Shown here in pieces: positions 21,676-33,944 of a stretch of DNA of 64,000 bases. Positions within the stretch are counted from its first letter, which is position 1. Each line of letters begins with the position of its first letter. Made by a program: the position numbers and the translations under genes. A model generated the notes under the pieces. It was not told where the DNA came from and made no database searches. It saw only the letters and a program-made list of their open reading frames with translations. The DNA is from Colocasia esculenta (Eukaryota > Streptophyta > Magnoliopsida > Alismatales > Araceae), in NCBI GenBank assembly GCA_014218235.1, contig CM024766.1, positions 48,139,359-48,203,358 on the forward strand, read 5' to 3'.

Positions 21676-22308
21676 GTGTCTACTGCGTGGAAAGGTGTTC
21701 ATCCTCAACTCTATGCTTTCGATACCTTGAACTGCAGACTGTGGGCGGTCAAGCTGGCCTTGCGTGATTGGAATAAAAATGTGTTTGGCAACATCCAAGA
21801 AGCCATTAATGCCGCTGATCTTGAGGTCTCTATTGCTGAACATAAGTTCGATCTGCTGCCCACTGAAGCTAACAGAATGGATATGTCTGCTGCTCATGCT
21901 AGACTTCGCCAAGCTCTTGTTAATGATGAGAAGATGTGGTGTCAAAAAGCTAGAATGTCATGGCTGCAAAATGGGGATAGGAATACCTCTTTCTACCAGG
22001 TGGTTGTCAAGGCTAATCGTAGAAAAAACTACATTCACAGGCTCAAAATTGAGGGTTCGACTGAATGGTGTGAAGATCAAGATCTGTTAAAAGGTGTGGC
22101 TAGTTCTTTTTTTGATGGCTTGCTCAGAATGGAGAATACTGTGGTGAATGATGACCTCCTTCAGGTGATTCCTCCTCTTATTTCGGAAGACCAGAATTTG
22201 TTGCTTTTTGAAGTCCCCAGTAGGGAAGAAGTGAGGGCTGCTGTTATGGTTATGAACGGGAAGGGTGTTTCACCAGAGCTTTCTACTCTATCTGTTGGGA
22301 CATTGTAG
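21676..22308 (+). pseudogene. LINE ORF2 fragment: linker between endonuclease and RT
   Basis: The frame covers the segment that precedes RT in plant L1 ORF2, with 'LALRDWNKNVFGNI' and 'KMWCQKARMSWLQNGDRNTSFY', both hallmarks of the family. It starts at the 5' truncation with no endonuclease residues upstream. It closes at 22308, in the segment leading into the RT, and the RT continues in another frame from 22317, so a frameshift or small indel separates them. Confidence 0.85.
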
Positions 22309-22309
22309 G

Positions 22310-23170
22310 TGAGGACGTGGTCCATGCTGTTCAGGATTTTTTCAAGGGTGTTCCTTTACCTCGTGGGGCATCTTCTTCCATTATTGCTTTGATTCCAAAA
22401 GTGAGGGATCCGACTACTTTCGGTGATTTCCGTCCAATCAGCCTGTGCAATTTCTGTTATAAAATAATTTCCAGGATTATATCTGATCGCCTCTCTCCTA
22501 TTCTGCCGATTATTATTTCTGAAGAGCAAGGTGCCTTTGTTCGGGGTCGTTCTATCATTGACAATGTTTCGATTTCTAGACAGATGATGAAAGATATTGG
22601 TAGGAAGGTTCGTGGGGGCAATGTTATATTCAAGTTGGATATGATGAAGGCCTATGACAGAGTGGAGTGGAACTTTTTATTTGAGGTTCTTCGGAGTTTT
22701 GGGTTCTCTTCTCGGTTTGTCTCCCTGGTGGGTATGTTGGTTAGTAATTGCTGGTTCTCAGTTCTTTTCAATGGTCAACAGGTGGGGTTCTTTAAGTCTT
22801 CAAGGGGTATCCGTCAGGGTGACCCTTTGGCGCCAGCTTTGTTTATTATCATGGAGGAGGTCTTAAGCAGGGGCCTGCGATATCTTCAATCTTCAGGTGT
22901 CATACATCCTTACAGAGGGCCTCGAGGTTGCATGCAGATATCCCACCTCTTATATGCTGATGATACCCTAGTGTTTATGAACGGTCAAACCAGCAACATC
23001 AGGAAATTTATGTCTTTCTTGAAAGCTTATGAGGAGTCCTCTGGGCAAAAGGTGAATGCTTCTAAAAGTAGTTTCCTTATTTCTCCTAACGCTCCTGTTG
23101 CTACTGGTGCTCGCATCAAAGGCTTAACATGTTTCAGCAAGGAGTTCTTAAGTATTTGGGGGTTCCGATC
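22310..23170 (+). pseudogene. LINE reverse transcriptase domain
   Basis: The order of RT blocks is clear: 'IALIPKV', 'FRPISLCNFCYKIISRIISDRL', 'EEQGAFVRGRSIIDNV', 'KLDMMKAYDRVEW' (first catalytic Asp), 'GIRQGDPLAPALF', and 'LLYADDTLVF' (YADD active site). This is the non-LTR (L1 clade) type. Key residues are intact, but a frameshift near 23145-23170 moves the following 'LKYLGVPISHGRS' block to another frame, so ORF2 is dead. Confidence 0.92.
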
Positions 23171-24480
23171 AGTCATGGCCGCTCCTTAGTCTCCCATTAT
23201 AAGCATATCATCGACAAGGTTAACACTTCGCTGGCTTCATGGAAAGCTAAGTTTTTATCTCAGGCAGGTAGAGTAGTGCTCATTAACTCGGTTCTGTGTT
23301 CTGCCTACTCTACCTGCCTGAGATAAAAACTTGTTTGCCTAAGTCCATTATTCAGCAGATTGAGCGCTCCTGTGCTTCCTTTTTTTGGAATAGTGGTGAT
23401 GAAAATAGGAAACGTCACTGGATATCTTGGGATCGTATATGTAAACCTAAACAAGAAGGTGGTCTGGGGGTTAGAAGTATGTGGCATGTTCAGATTTCCC
23501 TTATGGCTAAGCTCATCTGGAATGCTATGCATGGCAAAACTTTATGGTCTTCCTATGCTAGAAGTAGATTCATGGTTGCTACGTCAAATGAAGTTGTCAG
23601 GGTGATTCCTACAGGGATTCCTAAGGTGGTTTTCAATGCTGCTCACTCTCTCATTTTACAAAATAGTAGGTGGATTTTAGGCGATGGCAAGAATATCGAT
23701 ATCCTGAGGCATACGTGGGTTGGCAATTGCCCGCTGATCTCCTTAATACCTGTTCCTAATCAATACCCTTTTACTATTGTCCATGAGGTAGCGGCTAACA
23801 CTGATCACCCTTTGAGGAATCATGCAGCGATTGGGAACCTAATGGACAAGGTCGACATTCTTGATGCTCCTGATAAGTGTGTCTGGATGAGTAGTGCTGA
23901 TGGGACTTTCTCTACCAAGTCCGCCTTTCAGGCCATTAGGCTGCATGGTGTTCACCGACCTTCTTTACTCAAAATATGGAACCATACTTTCAATCCGAGG
24001 GCATCTTTGTTCGGTTGGCGGATTTTACATCGTGCGGTGCCCACTGATGATAGAATTTCAGATTGTGGTATCTATCTGGTCTCCTCCTGTTCCTGCTATT
24101 CTTCTCCATCTACAGAAGATTTTGACCATCTTTTCCTCAAGGGGGATCTGGCTGTAGCGCTCTGGGACTGGGCTCGCCCGCTCCTTAATGGCCAGGTATT
24201 TGGTTCGCACATAACATCTACTTTATGGAACATCATTTCTGCAGTCAATTGCAAGAGCGCCATGGGGTTCATTTCATTATATGTTGCGCTGCTAGTTTTA
24301 TGGGAAATCTGGAAATATAGATGTGCGAAGAGGTTTGATTCGACTCCAAAGCTGTTAGGGAAGATCACTGCGGACATTAGATATGCTATGGATGTGGCCA
24401 TTCAAGGTGTTAAGTTTAAGCATGAATGTACTGCTGATTCCATTCATATTATGTCATCCTTGGTTTTAAACCCTCAATTA
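23171..24480 (+). pseudogene. LINE ORF2 C-terminal region with zf-RVT-like domain
   Basis: 'SWKAKFLSQAGRVVLINSVL' is followed by an abnormal stretch: a 26 bp perfect hairpin (23251-23276/23305-23330) replaces normal family sequence and ends the frame. The long frame from 23296 resumes at 'KTCLPKSIIQQIERSCASFF' and continues through 'RKRHWISWDRICKPKQEGGL' to 'NPRASLFGWRILHRAVPTDDR' and a degraded 'CGIYLVSSCSCYS...DHLF', the zf-RVT domain of plant ORF2 with some expected Cys lost. Confidence 0.85.
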
Positions 24481-25024
24481 AGCTTAAGGTTCCCAAGATT
24501 GTCAGGTGGATACCTCCGAAACATGGGGTTTGTCTTAGCGTGGATGGTGCTTATAAGGGGAACCCGGGTCCCTGTGGCGGGGGGGGGGGGGGGGGGGGGG
24601 GGGCTGCCTGCGAAATCCAGCTGGGGAGGTCCTTCTGAGTTTCGCTTTCTTCTATGGCCATGGAGATAGTTTGCTTGCTGAAGTTCGTGCGCTCACTGAT
24701 GGTCTTAGATTGGCTGCGCTGCATGGGTTCCATAATACGACTGTGCACTCAGATTCTATTCTTTTAGTCCAGTCCTTTATTCATGACAAATGTCCATCCT
24801 GGAAGTGTTCCTGGTGGTGGAATCTGGTCCGTTCATTACTGTTGCAGATGCATGTTTGCGTGGATCACGTCTTTAGGGAGGCCAATAGGGTGGCTGACGC
24901 CTTGGCGTCCCATGCCTGCCTTACTCAGCAAAGATCGATTTTCTCTTCTTCTGTTATTCCTACCAGCTGTAAAGGTCCAGTTGCTCTTGATAAATTTGGG
25001 CTCCCTTCTGTTAGATTGCTGTGA
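24481..25024 (+). pseudogene. LINE RNase H domain, interrupted by a 25-G run
   Basis: The frames contain 'VDGAYKGNPGPCGG' (first catalytic Asp), then a homopolymer of 25 G (24579-24603) where a short Gly-rich loop is expected. They continue with 'LAEVRALTDGLRLAALHG' (Glu), 'VHSDSILLV' (Asp) and 'HVFREANRVADALA' (Asp). All four RNase H acidic positions are recognisable but split between frames. Confidence 0.85.
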
Positions 25025-25244
25025 TTTCTGGTTGTTCAGGGGTATGCCCCGGTGTTACATGTATATTTTTCCACATATATAAAATTTTAGGCGCAGGACA
25101 AGGCTAGGGGAGTGAGAACGTTATCCCCTGCTGGGGGATAGCGCACTTAGCTAGCTCTTCGTTCCTGTGTCCTTTTCCGTTAAAAAAAAAAAGAAATCAA
25201 TGTTGTGTTTTGTGTGAAAAATCTACAAGTATTTTGTCATCATC

Positions 25245-25258
25245 AAAAAGGAGGAGAT
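25245..25258 (+). other. polypurine tract of SIRE C
   Basis: aaaaaggaggagat lies immediately before the LTR start at 25259, preceded by 'ttttgtcatcatc' as in SIRE A (59265-59275). Confidence 0.8.
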
Positions 25259-25965
25259 TGTTGTACTATGTAGGTTTTGATGATCACAAAAACACTGAGT
25301 TTAACTCATGTTGAGAAAATCTCAAAACACTAAGTATATTTCATGTTCTTGACCCAAGTGTTGAATTATTTATATGTGATTTGAAGGTCTAATTTGTGTG
25401 TTAAGTGTGCAGTAAAGGTATCCACAAGTTGCACTTGAAGTGAACATTACAAAGCCCAAGACTTGGACAAAAAGAAAAGACAAGACTGGAAGAAAACTGC
25501 AGAACTGACACAATCAGATGACCGACTTTAGTAAATTGGTCGACCAATTATCAAGAGGTGTCGACACATGATCTGAAGGTGTCGACAGATTAGGAAATCA
25601 GATGACCAATTTTCAAGAAGAGGTCGACGGATTATGGACCAATCGATTGATGTTCAGTCCAATCATTTGATGATGAAAAAGCCAATTGATTGATGACCAA
25701 TGTTCCGATTGGTGAAGAAAAGATTGGACGACCGACCTAGCCAGTACATATTGGCATTAGGACAGTCAAGAAATCAGACGACCGATTGGCCAGCCAATTT
25801 ATCTGTCAATTTTCCAGCCGAGTGTTAGTTGAAGTTAAGGCAGAAATCGGATGACCGATCCGAAGATTTCGGTCGACCAATTCTGACGTTTCTACATATG
25901 GACTTTCCTAAAAAGAGTCATACAAAGGTCCAACTCTTTCCAAACTTTTAGAAATCCTTTGGGGT

Positions 25966-25973
25966 TATAAATA
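25966..25973 (+). promoter_or_regulatory. TATA box of the SIRE C LTR
   Basis: TATAAATA in 'ggggttataaatactac', directly after the motif-rich U3. Confidence 0.55.
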
Positions 25974-26705
25974 CTACATGTTCCCATGATTTGGAAGAGT
26001 ACCACACGCCTCCAAAAGATCATCTTGTGCCCTAGAGTTCAAGAGAGGTTCGTGAAGCCCTAGAAAGATCCAACAGATGCTCTGAACCTATAGAAGCCTG
26101 AAGAACGAGTCTCCATTGTCTAGAAGCCTTCCAGAAGTTCTAAGAAGGTGTTCTTCATCAGAAAGACGTGGACTTGGTATTGCTACTTACAAGGCTCCGT
26201 TCTGAAGCGTTCTACATCGGCCAGTTCTACACTAAGACATCGTCGAGCAAAGACGACCACAAGGTTGACCTTCTGTGACAGGAGAATTCTATACTTGCTT
26301 GTTTAGATTGTTGTCCTCCTATTCACGTTTTCTTTTGTTCTTTTTAGAACCCTGAATTTCACTGTGTGTGTGTGCTCAGGTTGTGAGCACGTTGTGGGTG
26401 TGTAGTGCGTGCGCGCATACATACTGGGTTGTCTTGTCCCAGGAAACGAGGTGGGGTTTGTGTTGTCCCCAGAAACGAGGCGGGGTTTGTGAAGGGTTTA
26501 TCGGCTTGTACCTGGGAAACAAGTTAGTGGAAATCCTCATGGGGTGTGAGGTAGTGGACATAGGTGCACACAAGGGTGTGTTTGCTGAACCACTATAAAT
26601 CCTGCGTGTCTTATGGTTTGATCCATATCTTCTACCTCCATTCTATACAAGCTAGGATGGTTGGTTTCGCTATTTCTATTGTCATATTCTGCTGTGCACA
26701 TCATT

Positions 26706-26845
26706 TTATAGATTGTCTTAATTGTGTTTAATCTATTCTGTTTAAAAGAATTTTAAATTAGGCGATAACCAATTCTTATAGATTGTCTTAATTGTGTTTA
26801 ATCTATTCTGTTTAAAAGAATTTTAAATTAGGCGATAACCAATTC
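26706..26845. repeat. perfect 70 bp tandem duplication in the SIRE C LTR
   Basis: 26706-26775 and 26776-26845 are identical, from 'ttatagattg' to 'ataaccaattc'. Confidence 0.95.
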
Positions 26846-26889
26846 ACCCCTCCCCTCTTGTTTGTTCATCGCAATACACCTGTACAACA

Positions 26890-28101
26890 TCAGGAACCCT
26901 AGATTCTGAGTTATGGATCAAACAAGGGAGACTACGTCGTTTTCTTGGTCTTGTTAGCATGTTGATTGGTCTAGGTTCGTACTTTAAAAGTTATCAACCA
27001 CATGTTAAAAATATTAATGAATATGAATCTAACGTTCTATATGGAAGTTATTGATCATACTCTCTATTGATTATGCCTCTTCATCCTTATGTTTCAACTC
27101 AAAGTTGAAAACTTCTTGATATAATCTGTGTCATAACCATGTTGGTGAGAATACATGCTAGGTTTCGACGTGAGTCCACTTTGTTTTCTTTCCATGATCC
27201 TTACTATGTTCTGACTTTCCTTATTGGACATGCTTTCTGATTATTGCATGTATTGTCATTCCTTGCATACGTAGTTCGAAAGTCTTCGTACTCTATGGAT
27301 TTCCTCATAGAGACCTAACCGGTTGTACCTTGAAGTTCCCTGGAGTTAGAGGACTCTTTATTCCGCATGCATCCTATTCTATTTTGGTTAAAGTCATTAA
27401 TGTTTATGGAACTTAAAAATAAGTCGTATGCTGTCCGGATTATCTCTCGAGCTATTGTCATATCCTTGAACTCCATGAAAGATCATTATCCTTATTACTA
27501 TGTGCTTATTCTTAGAAATCTGTGGCCATAATATGTATGTGTGATTGACACAATATGGGGCTTCGGTCCTATGACTAATGCATGTGCAAATAAGGGTCCT
27601 GTCTGGTCTTGGAGGAGAGCACCCCAACATACTTATTAACTGCGGGAGTATGAACTTGTGGTGAGTGGCATGGCATTGACATGTGTGCAAGGTTTGTGAA
27701 TGTGACTTCATTTGATATGATATGTTTGATCATGTGAATATGTGTTATTTGTGTGAATATGGCCAATTCTTATTCATTTGATAAGTACTCACATTCTGAA
27801 TTCCTTGTCCAATGCTTATTTTGATTCGTTATGAAAACTCTGTTGAGTATTCTACACTAATCTGTTAATTGATCTTGTTAGTAATATCATGCATGCTTTT
27901 GTCTTTCGCCTTGTAAGAATTCTGCTTCTTAAAAATGTTAATCACTTATATCATTGTTCGCACAATGAGATGTAAATCCTACTGGACGTTAGCGCGCTCA
28001 CCCCTGCTTTCCTAAACATTTTCAGGTAGTAATGATGAGACCATAGATACTGAAGGGGAAGGGCAAGAGTGAAGAGCACCCTAGATATCATGCAGCCGTG
28101 G
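26890..28101. other. anonymous repeat-like sequence, host of the Tekay insertion
   Basis: No gene is seen. A phrase near 27990-28035 ('ttagcgcgctcacccc...ttttcaggt') resembles parts of plant gypsy LTRs, so this may be an older LTR remnant. It continues beyond the Tekay element at 63908-64000. Confidence 0.4.
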
Positions 28102-31053
28102 TGTAACGACCCTCCTTATACCGGTACGGTTATACCAACCCACCTCGATATAGAGAACGTCGCTACAGTGGGACATTTACCCAACACATTCAATAGGTTG
28201 AGACGTACATAAATATGAGCACATAACAGCGGAATAAAAAAACTGAATGTAAATTTATTATTCCATCATCCACATTTATCCACAGTCTATATAGTACAAG
28301 AAAGAACTAAAGTTCTCATAACTTAAATTTAAATCAATTACATTGTCCACAACGGAATTACATGTCGACCTTGATTACATACTTATAAAAAAAAGAGTAC
28401 AAAAGTGCAAATCTCCACGAAGGTCTCCTACTCACGCTCCGAGTCACTCCTGACTATCTCCTCGAAAGAAGTAGAGATATCTGCACCTGTACGCCGAAGC
28501 AAAAGTGAGTCTAAAAGACTCAGCAAGCAAATCCATGCACATTACACATACATACATCATATGGACATTTTACTTTTAAACGAACCACAATTACATGTAA
28601 TATGGTTTAAACAATCTAAACATGCTATTTCTACAACCTTATGATATATGGTACATGTTTTATGTCACTTTCTACAACAAAATAAACCTATCTCATGCTT
28701 TCTACACATCCTTTATCATGCTAATTCAATTCACATTTCATTCATTTATATTGTAATACAATTGCAAATTAAGCATGAAATTTACACATAATGAAAGAGA
28801 TGCTCCTAGCATGGATTCTACGGATATTCTCTCATACATGACATGCTTTTATACACATATAACTTGTTGTTTTACATGGATTTAACATATTCATAAAGGA
28901 CTTACATATATCATATCACTTTCACATTTAACACATTCACATTTCACATTTCACATAATCACTTACACATTTTATACACATATAATCATACTTTTCTCAT
29001 TTAAATGCCATGACACATAGTCCAAACCACCTCTAGAAGGACACACACTTATCTCATCACACACATATCCATCACTTAGGCAATATAGTGATAGATCTAG
29101 GTTAACTGCGTAGAATCGGGAGAAGCACTCTCCACCCTAACCAGTGGTACTTGTCCACCTCCAGGATTTTAATCCCAATGCCCATGGGACATCACACACA
29201 TTTGAACCTTCCTGTAGGGACTTTACTACGGTACAGTTCCTCAGCCCTCTAAGGTAGCAGTGTCACCCATGGCACATTTACACATTTTCCATTTTTAAAC
29301 ACACTATTTGCACACCGTTTAACACACTAATTTCATTTTTAAATACATGTATATGGTTCAGATTTCCTAGCATGGTACTACTGGTTACAATATTAAAAGT
29401 TACAAATTTATTCTAATCATGTTGTAATTATCTAATTTATCACTAATTACACTAAACATGCTTTGATTGGTCATTTCATAATGTAATAAGCAAATCAGTA
29501 CCTACTGTTGTCCAATTCACATGAACTTTTTACCACGAATTGTTTATAGGTTAAACATCATGCATACCAAATTTCATATTTTTTGAAACTACACACTAAT
29601 TATAAAAATTTAGAACAGTTATTTTACAAAATTGGTCAACAATCAAACTTGCATGGTTCACAGTGTTACAAGCACATTATCCATCCTAAAACATGCATAT
29701 GACAGTTATGATTTTACATAAAATTTCTAGGAATTTAACTAGTTCCATACAAATTATTTGCAAATTTAAATTGATATTGCATGCTCACCGTTTTACAGCT
29801 CAGAAAATAAAACTATTTACACAAACATCAAAAATTTGCCCAATTTCCATAGCATGACCTGATACTGGTGCACATATTATAGAAATTTCACAATATCCAA
29901 ATTCAACACGGATCCATATCAACAGTATTTTTACAAGATTTAAACATGTCTGACAGATAATTCAGGGATTTTAATAAATAACACATTCAACGAAAATTTC
30001 ATAAAAATTGCTCAACATGATCCACTAGAGGTATTATATAACATATAATTTTTACAGTATATCCTCATCCGCAGAAATCTGGAAAATAATTTATAAAAGG
30101 TAGACAGACAAACTGTCCTTGCCTAAAGAACTCAACGGCAAGGGGGTGGCCGCTTACCTGGTTAATAGCAACATAGGTGGCCGCTAACTTCAGAGCTTAA
30201 CGGCAGCAAACCTTGCCGTTAAGTTCCTGTCTGTGCAGAACACAGACTGAACATCAAAATCCGATAGAAAGGGGGGTTCCAGGACTCGATTAAAAATCCA
30301 AAAAATTGCCTTCAGCAAAATCTACAAACGAAGGATTAAGTCGGAGAAGCCCTCCTCGGCCTGAGCCAAAGAGCCTCCAAAGTCCTCCAAATCCGGGTTC
30401 TGTGTTGATCCTTGAAGCACACTGGAGTCGGGGAAGTCTTCCTCTATGCTTAGACTCCCTCCCAGTCGTGGATGAACGCCGAAAGAAGTCTCCAATCGTC
30501 GGATCAAAGGGTCCAAAATCCAGGTTTCGCACAGAGAATTAGGGTTTTTGACTCGAGCCAAAAATGTCAGATCTGGTCAGAAATGGGTATTTTTATATGG
30601 TCAGGGGTCGGAGACGTGCTTAGGTAGGGTTTCCTGACCATTAGGGGTCGGTTACCAAAACAAGGGGTGACATTTTCGGGGGCGTTTCCGGATCTGAAGA
30701 CGCAACAGATCTGGGAGGTTAACGTCAACATCACTGGCCGCCAATATGGAGTTGGCATCCATCGATGTGGCCGCTGACTTTGGGTTGGCGTCCACACATT
30801 TGACGCCAATGGGTCGATTGGCCAGAACTTAAAACTACAGAAAATTATACTTACTCAATGCATGTACATATAATATACAATGTATACTTTAAAATAATAC
30901 TATTTATGAAATGAAAATATATACATACACAACAAACATACATATATGTACAACACTACTCAAATAGTTTATATATATACATAGATACACATACAAGCAT
31001 CAATTTCTCACCCAATCAACACCTATAAGAGGGTAAAATTCAAGGGCCTTACA
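28102..31053 (-). mobile_element. 3' LTR of the Tekay element (2952 bp)
   Basis: Its ends are TGTAACG and CTTACA (plus reading), next to the polypurine tract on the right. It aligns over its whole length with the split right LTR. Visible differences include a 48 bp segment present only on the right (about 63121-63168) and a ~10 bp duplication only on the left (about 30380). A minus-strand TATA is at 30591-30598. A 28 bp hairpin (30196-30223, CTTAACGGCA stem) lies in the U3 half. Confidence 0.93.
30591..30598 (-). promoter_or_regulatory. TATA box in the Tekay 3' LTR
   Basis: The minus strand reads ATATAAAA; the equivalent in the other LTR is at 63441-63448. Confidence 0.5.
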
Positions 31054-31067
31054 CCCTCTCCCCCTTA
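31054..31067 (-). other. polypurine tract of the Tekay element
   Basis: In minus sense, aaggggg-agaggg lies directly before the LTR start TGTAAGGCCC. It is preceded by 'gaggacgaagtttc', a phrase common to plant gypsy elements. Confidence 0.85.
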
Positions 31068-31146
31068 AAGAAACTTCGTCCTCAAAGTTAGACCGATACT
31101 ACTCAAACAATTGAGGGTACTTCTTCTTCATTACATCCTCCAGCTC

Positions 31147-32184
31147 TCAAGTAGCCTCCTCTCGCGAGAAGTTGCGCCATAACACCTTCACCGACGCAAT
31201 GCTCTTGTTCCGGAGATGCTGAACCTTTCGGTCAAGAATAGCTACTGGTTGCTCCATATAAGATAGATCTGGATGGATCTCCACTGGCTCGTGACTAATA
31301 ACATGAGATGGATCTCTGACATACCTCCTGAACATTGACACGTGGAAAACAAGATGAACACTAGCTAACGCTGGGGGTAAAGCTAGCTCATATGCCACGT
31401 TGCCCAATCGTCTGAGAATCTTATACGGGCCAATGAATCTAGGGCTTAACTTACCATGCCTGCCGAATCTAACTACACCACGACTAGGCAAAATCTTCAA
31501 GAAGACATGCTCACCTACCTCGAACTCCAAATCCTTCCTCCTATTGTCGGCATAGCTCTTCTGCCTATCTTGTGCCGCAACAAGCCTCTTCCTGATAAGC
31601 TGGACCTTATTCGAAGTCTCCTGAACTAACTCCAGACCGATCAACTGCCTATCACCTGTCTCCTCCCAACATAAAGGAGATCTACAAGGCCTACCATACA
31701 ACGCCTCAAATGGAGCCATACCAATGCTCGCATGGAAACTGTTGTTGTATGTTAACTCCACAAGAGGTAAATGGTGCTCCCAATCATCCATCCAATCCAG
31801 AACACACGCCCTCAACATATCATCGAGCGTCTGGATAGTCCTCTCGGACTGTCCATCGGTCTGGGGATGGAACGCCGAACTGAGCTTCAACTCCGAACCT
31901 AATGCATCCTGAAGACCCTTCCACAACCTCGAAGTAAATCTCGGATCTCGATTCGAAATGATCGACTTCGGCACACCATGCAATCTAATAATACTACTAA
32001 CATACAATCTAGCTAAACTCTCTACTGACTGCTTCTTCTTCATGTGCAAGAAATGTGCAGTCTTCGAGAATCTATCTACTACTACCCAAATCGAGTCATT
32101 GCCCCGTCTAGATCGAGGCAAACCCGTAACAAAATCCATAGTGACAGCTTCCCACTTCCATATTGGGATCTCCATCTTCTGCAT
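31147..32184 (-). pseudogene. Tekay integrase core and C-terminal domain
   Basis: The core starts near residue 9 with 'WKWEAVTMDFVTGLP' (catalytic Asp 17). The second catalytic Asp of the usual 'SDRDPRF' motif is Asn here (SNRDPRF, residue 78), and Glu 114 lies in 'QTDGQSERTIQTL', giving 35-residue spacing. The C-terminal part has 'RRKDLEFEVGEHVFLKI', 'GKLSPRFIGPYKILRRLG' (GPY/F motif) and a chromodomain-like tail, 'VQHLRNKSIASVKVLWRN'. A TGA occurs where the family has Trp after 'SREEAT'. With the D-to-N change, strand transfer by this copy is unlikely. Confidence 0.93.
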
Positions 32185-32189
32185 AAGAC

Positions 32190-32806
32190 CAGATGGTCAT
32201 TGCCGCTCGGCCTTCACTTGCTGGCATACTAAACACCTAGACACATACTCTACTACATCCTTCTTCATGCCAGACCACCAAAAAGATCTCTTCAAATCCT
32301 AGTACATCTTAGTGTTACCCGGATGAATAGAGAATCTCGACCTATGAGCTTCTGCTAAAATATGCTCACGAACATCTAATGTCGGGAACACAAACACGGT
32401 GATGGAATCTAATCACACCATCCTCATCACGAGCAATGCCTGCCTTGCCCACTAACTCTTGGAGTCTAGGGTCGGCTTTCTGTTGCTCGATCACATCATC
32501 CGACACTGAAGACCTAATGGAAAACTGAGCTACAAAAGCCTGACACAATGATGGCTCTAACTCAGTCATCGTACATGCCGCATCCTCCAACATTTTCCAA
32601 TCCTGCTGGAGTGAAGACCTCTTCCTACTAAGGGCACCCGCTACGACATTCGCCCTTCCAGGATGATACTGGAGATCGAAGTCATAGTCCTTCAGGAACT
32701 CAATCCATCTTCTCTGCCTAAGGTTTAATTCCTTTTGGGAGAAAAGATACTTCAGGCTCTTGTGGTCAGTGAACACCTCAAATCTGACACCATAAAGATA
32801 ATGCCT
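32190..32806 (-). pseudogene. Tekay RNase H C-terminal half, connector and integrase zinc finger
   Basis: 'VFTDHKSLKYLFSQKELNLRQRRW' and 'YHPGRANVVAGALSRK' (family: ADALSR) are RNase H landmarks. Downstream, about 32370-32200, 'AEAHRSRFSIHPG...SRCLVCQQVKAE' is the HHCC finger of integrase. An in-frame TAG separates this part from the preceding frame at about 32807, and a further shift lies near 32370. Confidence 0.88.
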
Positions 32807-33908
32807 CTAGATCTTTAGTGCATGAACCACTGCCGCTAGCTCCAAATCATGAGTCAGATAGTTACACTCATACTCCTTCAAATGCCGAGAAGCATATGCT
32901 ACTACCCTTCCTTGCTGCATCAATACACAGCCAAGGCCAATCCGAGATGCATCCGTATAAATGGCAAAACCTTCATCACCACTAGGTAATACCAATATCG
33001 GAGCGGAAGTAAGCTTAGCCTTCAATAATTGAAAGCTACTCTCACATTCCTCGGACCAAACAAACTTCTCACCCTTCCTGGTTAGCTTGGTCAATAGGGC
33101 GGCGAGAGATGAAAATCCCTCAATAAATCGCCGATAATAACCCGCCAAACCAAGGAAACTACGAATCTCCGAAGGGGTCCTGGGAATCTCCCAATCCAAT
33201 ACAGCCTGGACCTTCGCTGGATCTACTGCTACACCAGCACCGGAGATAACATGCCCAAGGAAATGAACCTCGCGCATCCAAAAATTGCACTTGCTGAACT
33301 TTGCATAGCTTGTGCTCTCGGAGAACTTCCAACACTACCCTCAAATGCTGACGGTGTGTGGCCTCATCCGGAGAATAGACCAACACATCATCGATGAAAA
33401 CCACGACAACACTATCTAGGTGAGGTCTAAACACCCTGTTCATGAGATCCAAGAACGCTGCAGGGGCATTGGTCAGACCAAACAGAAGGACCAAAAACTC
33501 ATAATGTCCATAACGGGTTCTAAAAGCCGTCTTGGACACATCCTCACTCCTAATCCTCAACTGATGATAGCTAGACCGCAAATCAATCTTAGAAACGACT
33601 AATGCATTTTGCAGCAGGTCAAACAGATCATCAATCCGAGGTAAGGGATACCTGTTCTTCACAGTCACTTGGTTTAGCTTTCTATAATCAATGCATAACC
33701 TAAGCGACCCATCCTTCTTCTTTACAAACAATACAGGTGCGCCCCAAGGAGAAACACTAGGGCGTATTAATCCCTTATCTAACAAATCTTGCAACTGCTT
33801 CCTTAGCTCCGCTAACTCCGCAGGTGCCATCCGATAAGGGGCCTTTGAGATAGGAGAGGTGCCTGGAAGCAACTCTAGTGTGAACTCTATCTCTCTAGCC
33901 AGTGGCAA
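32807..33908 (-). pseudogene. Tekay reverse transcriptase and RNase H N-terminal part
   Basis: RT landmarks in order: 'PISKAPYRMAPAELAELRKQ', 'SPWGAPVLFVKKKDGSLRL', 'CIDYRKLNQVTVKNRYPLPR', 'FGLTNAPAAF', and 'VVFIDDVLVYS' (FIDD active site). The frame shifts near 33290, where two bases appear lost. It continues as 'FLGHVISGAGVAVDPAKV', 'SFLGLAGYYRRFIEGFS' and 'FAIYTDASRIGLGCVLMQ' (RNase H first Asp). Confidence 0.93.
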
Positions 33909-33944
33909 TCCAGATAAATCATCAGGAAAGACATCTAAAAAATC

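Larger units (their letters stand above)
21676..25192 (+). mobile_element. 5'-truncated L1-type plant LINE with target-site duplication
   Basis: A perfect 15 bp duplication, gaaatcaatgttgtg, flanks it (21661-21675 and 25193-25207), and a short A tract ends it (25182-25192). It contains the region between endonuclease and RT, the RT, a zf-RVT-like domain and an RNase H. ORF1 and the endonuclease are missing, as expected from incomplete target-primed reverse transcription. It inserted just upstream of the SIRE C polypurine tract. Confidence 0.95.
25259..26889 (+). mobile_element. 3' LTR of SIRE C (1631 bp)
   Basis: The termini are perfect 8 bp inverted repeats, TGTTGTAC and GTACAACA. A TATA box is at 25966-25973. 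The upstream U3 (about 25500-25870) is packed with short GACCGA, GGTCGACC and CCAATCGATTG-like motifs. No 5' LTR of this subfamily is in the window, since the left side of the element is replaced by the satellite array. Confidence 0.85.

Noticed and set aside
26368..26598. 76-codon frame in the SIRE C LTR
   Set aside because: Lies wholly inside the LTR, with an overlapping antisense frame and no domain.
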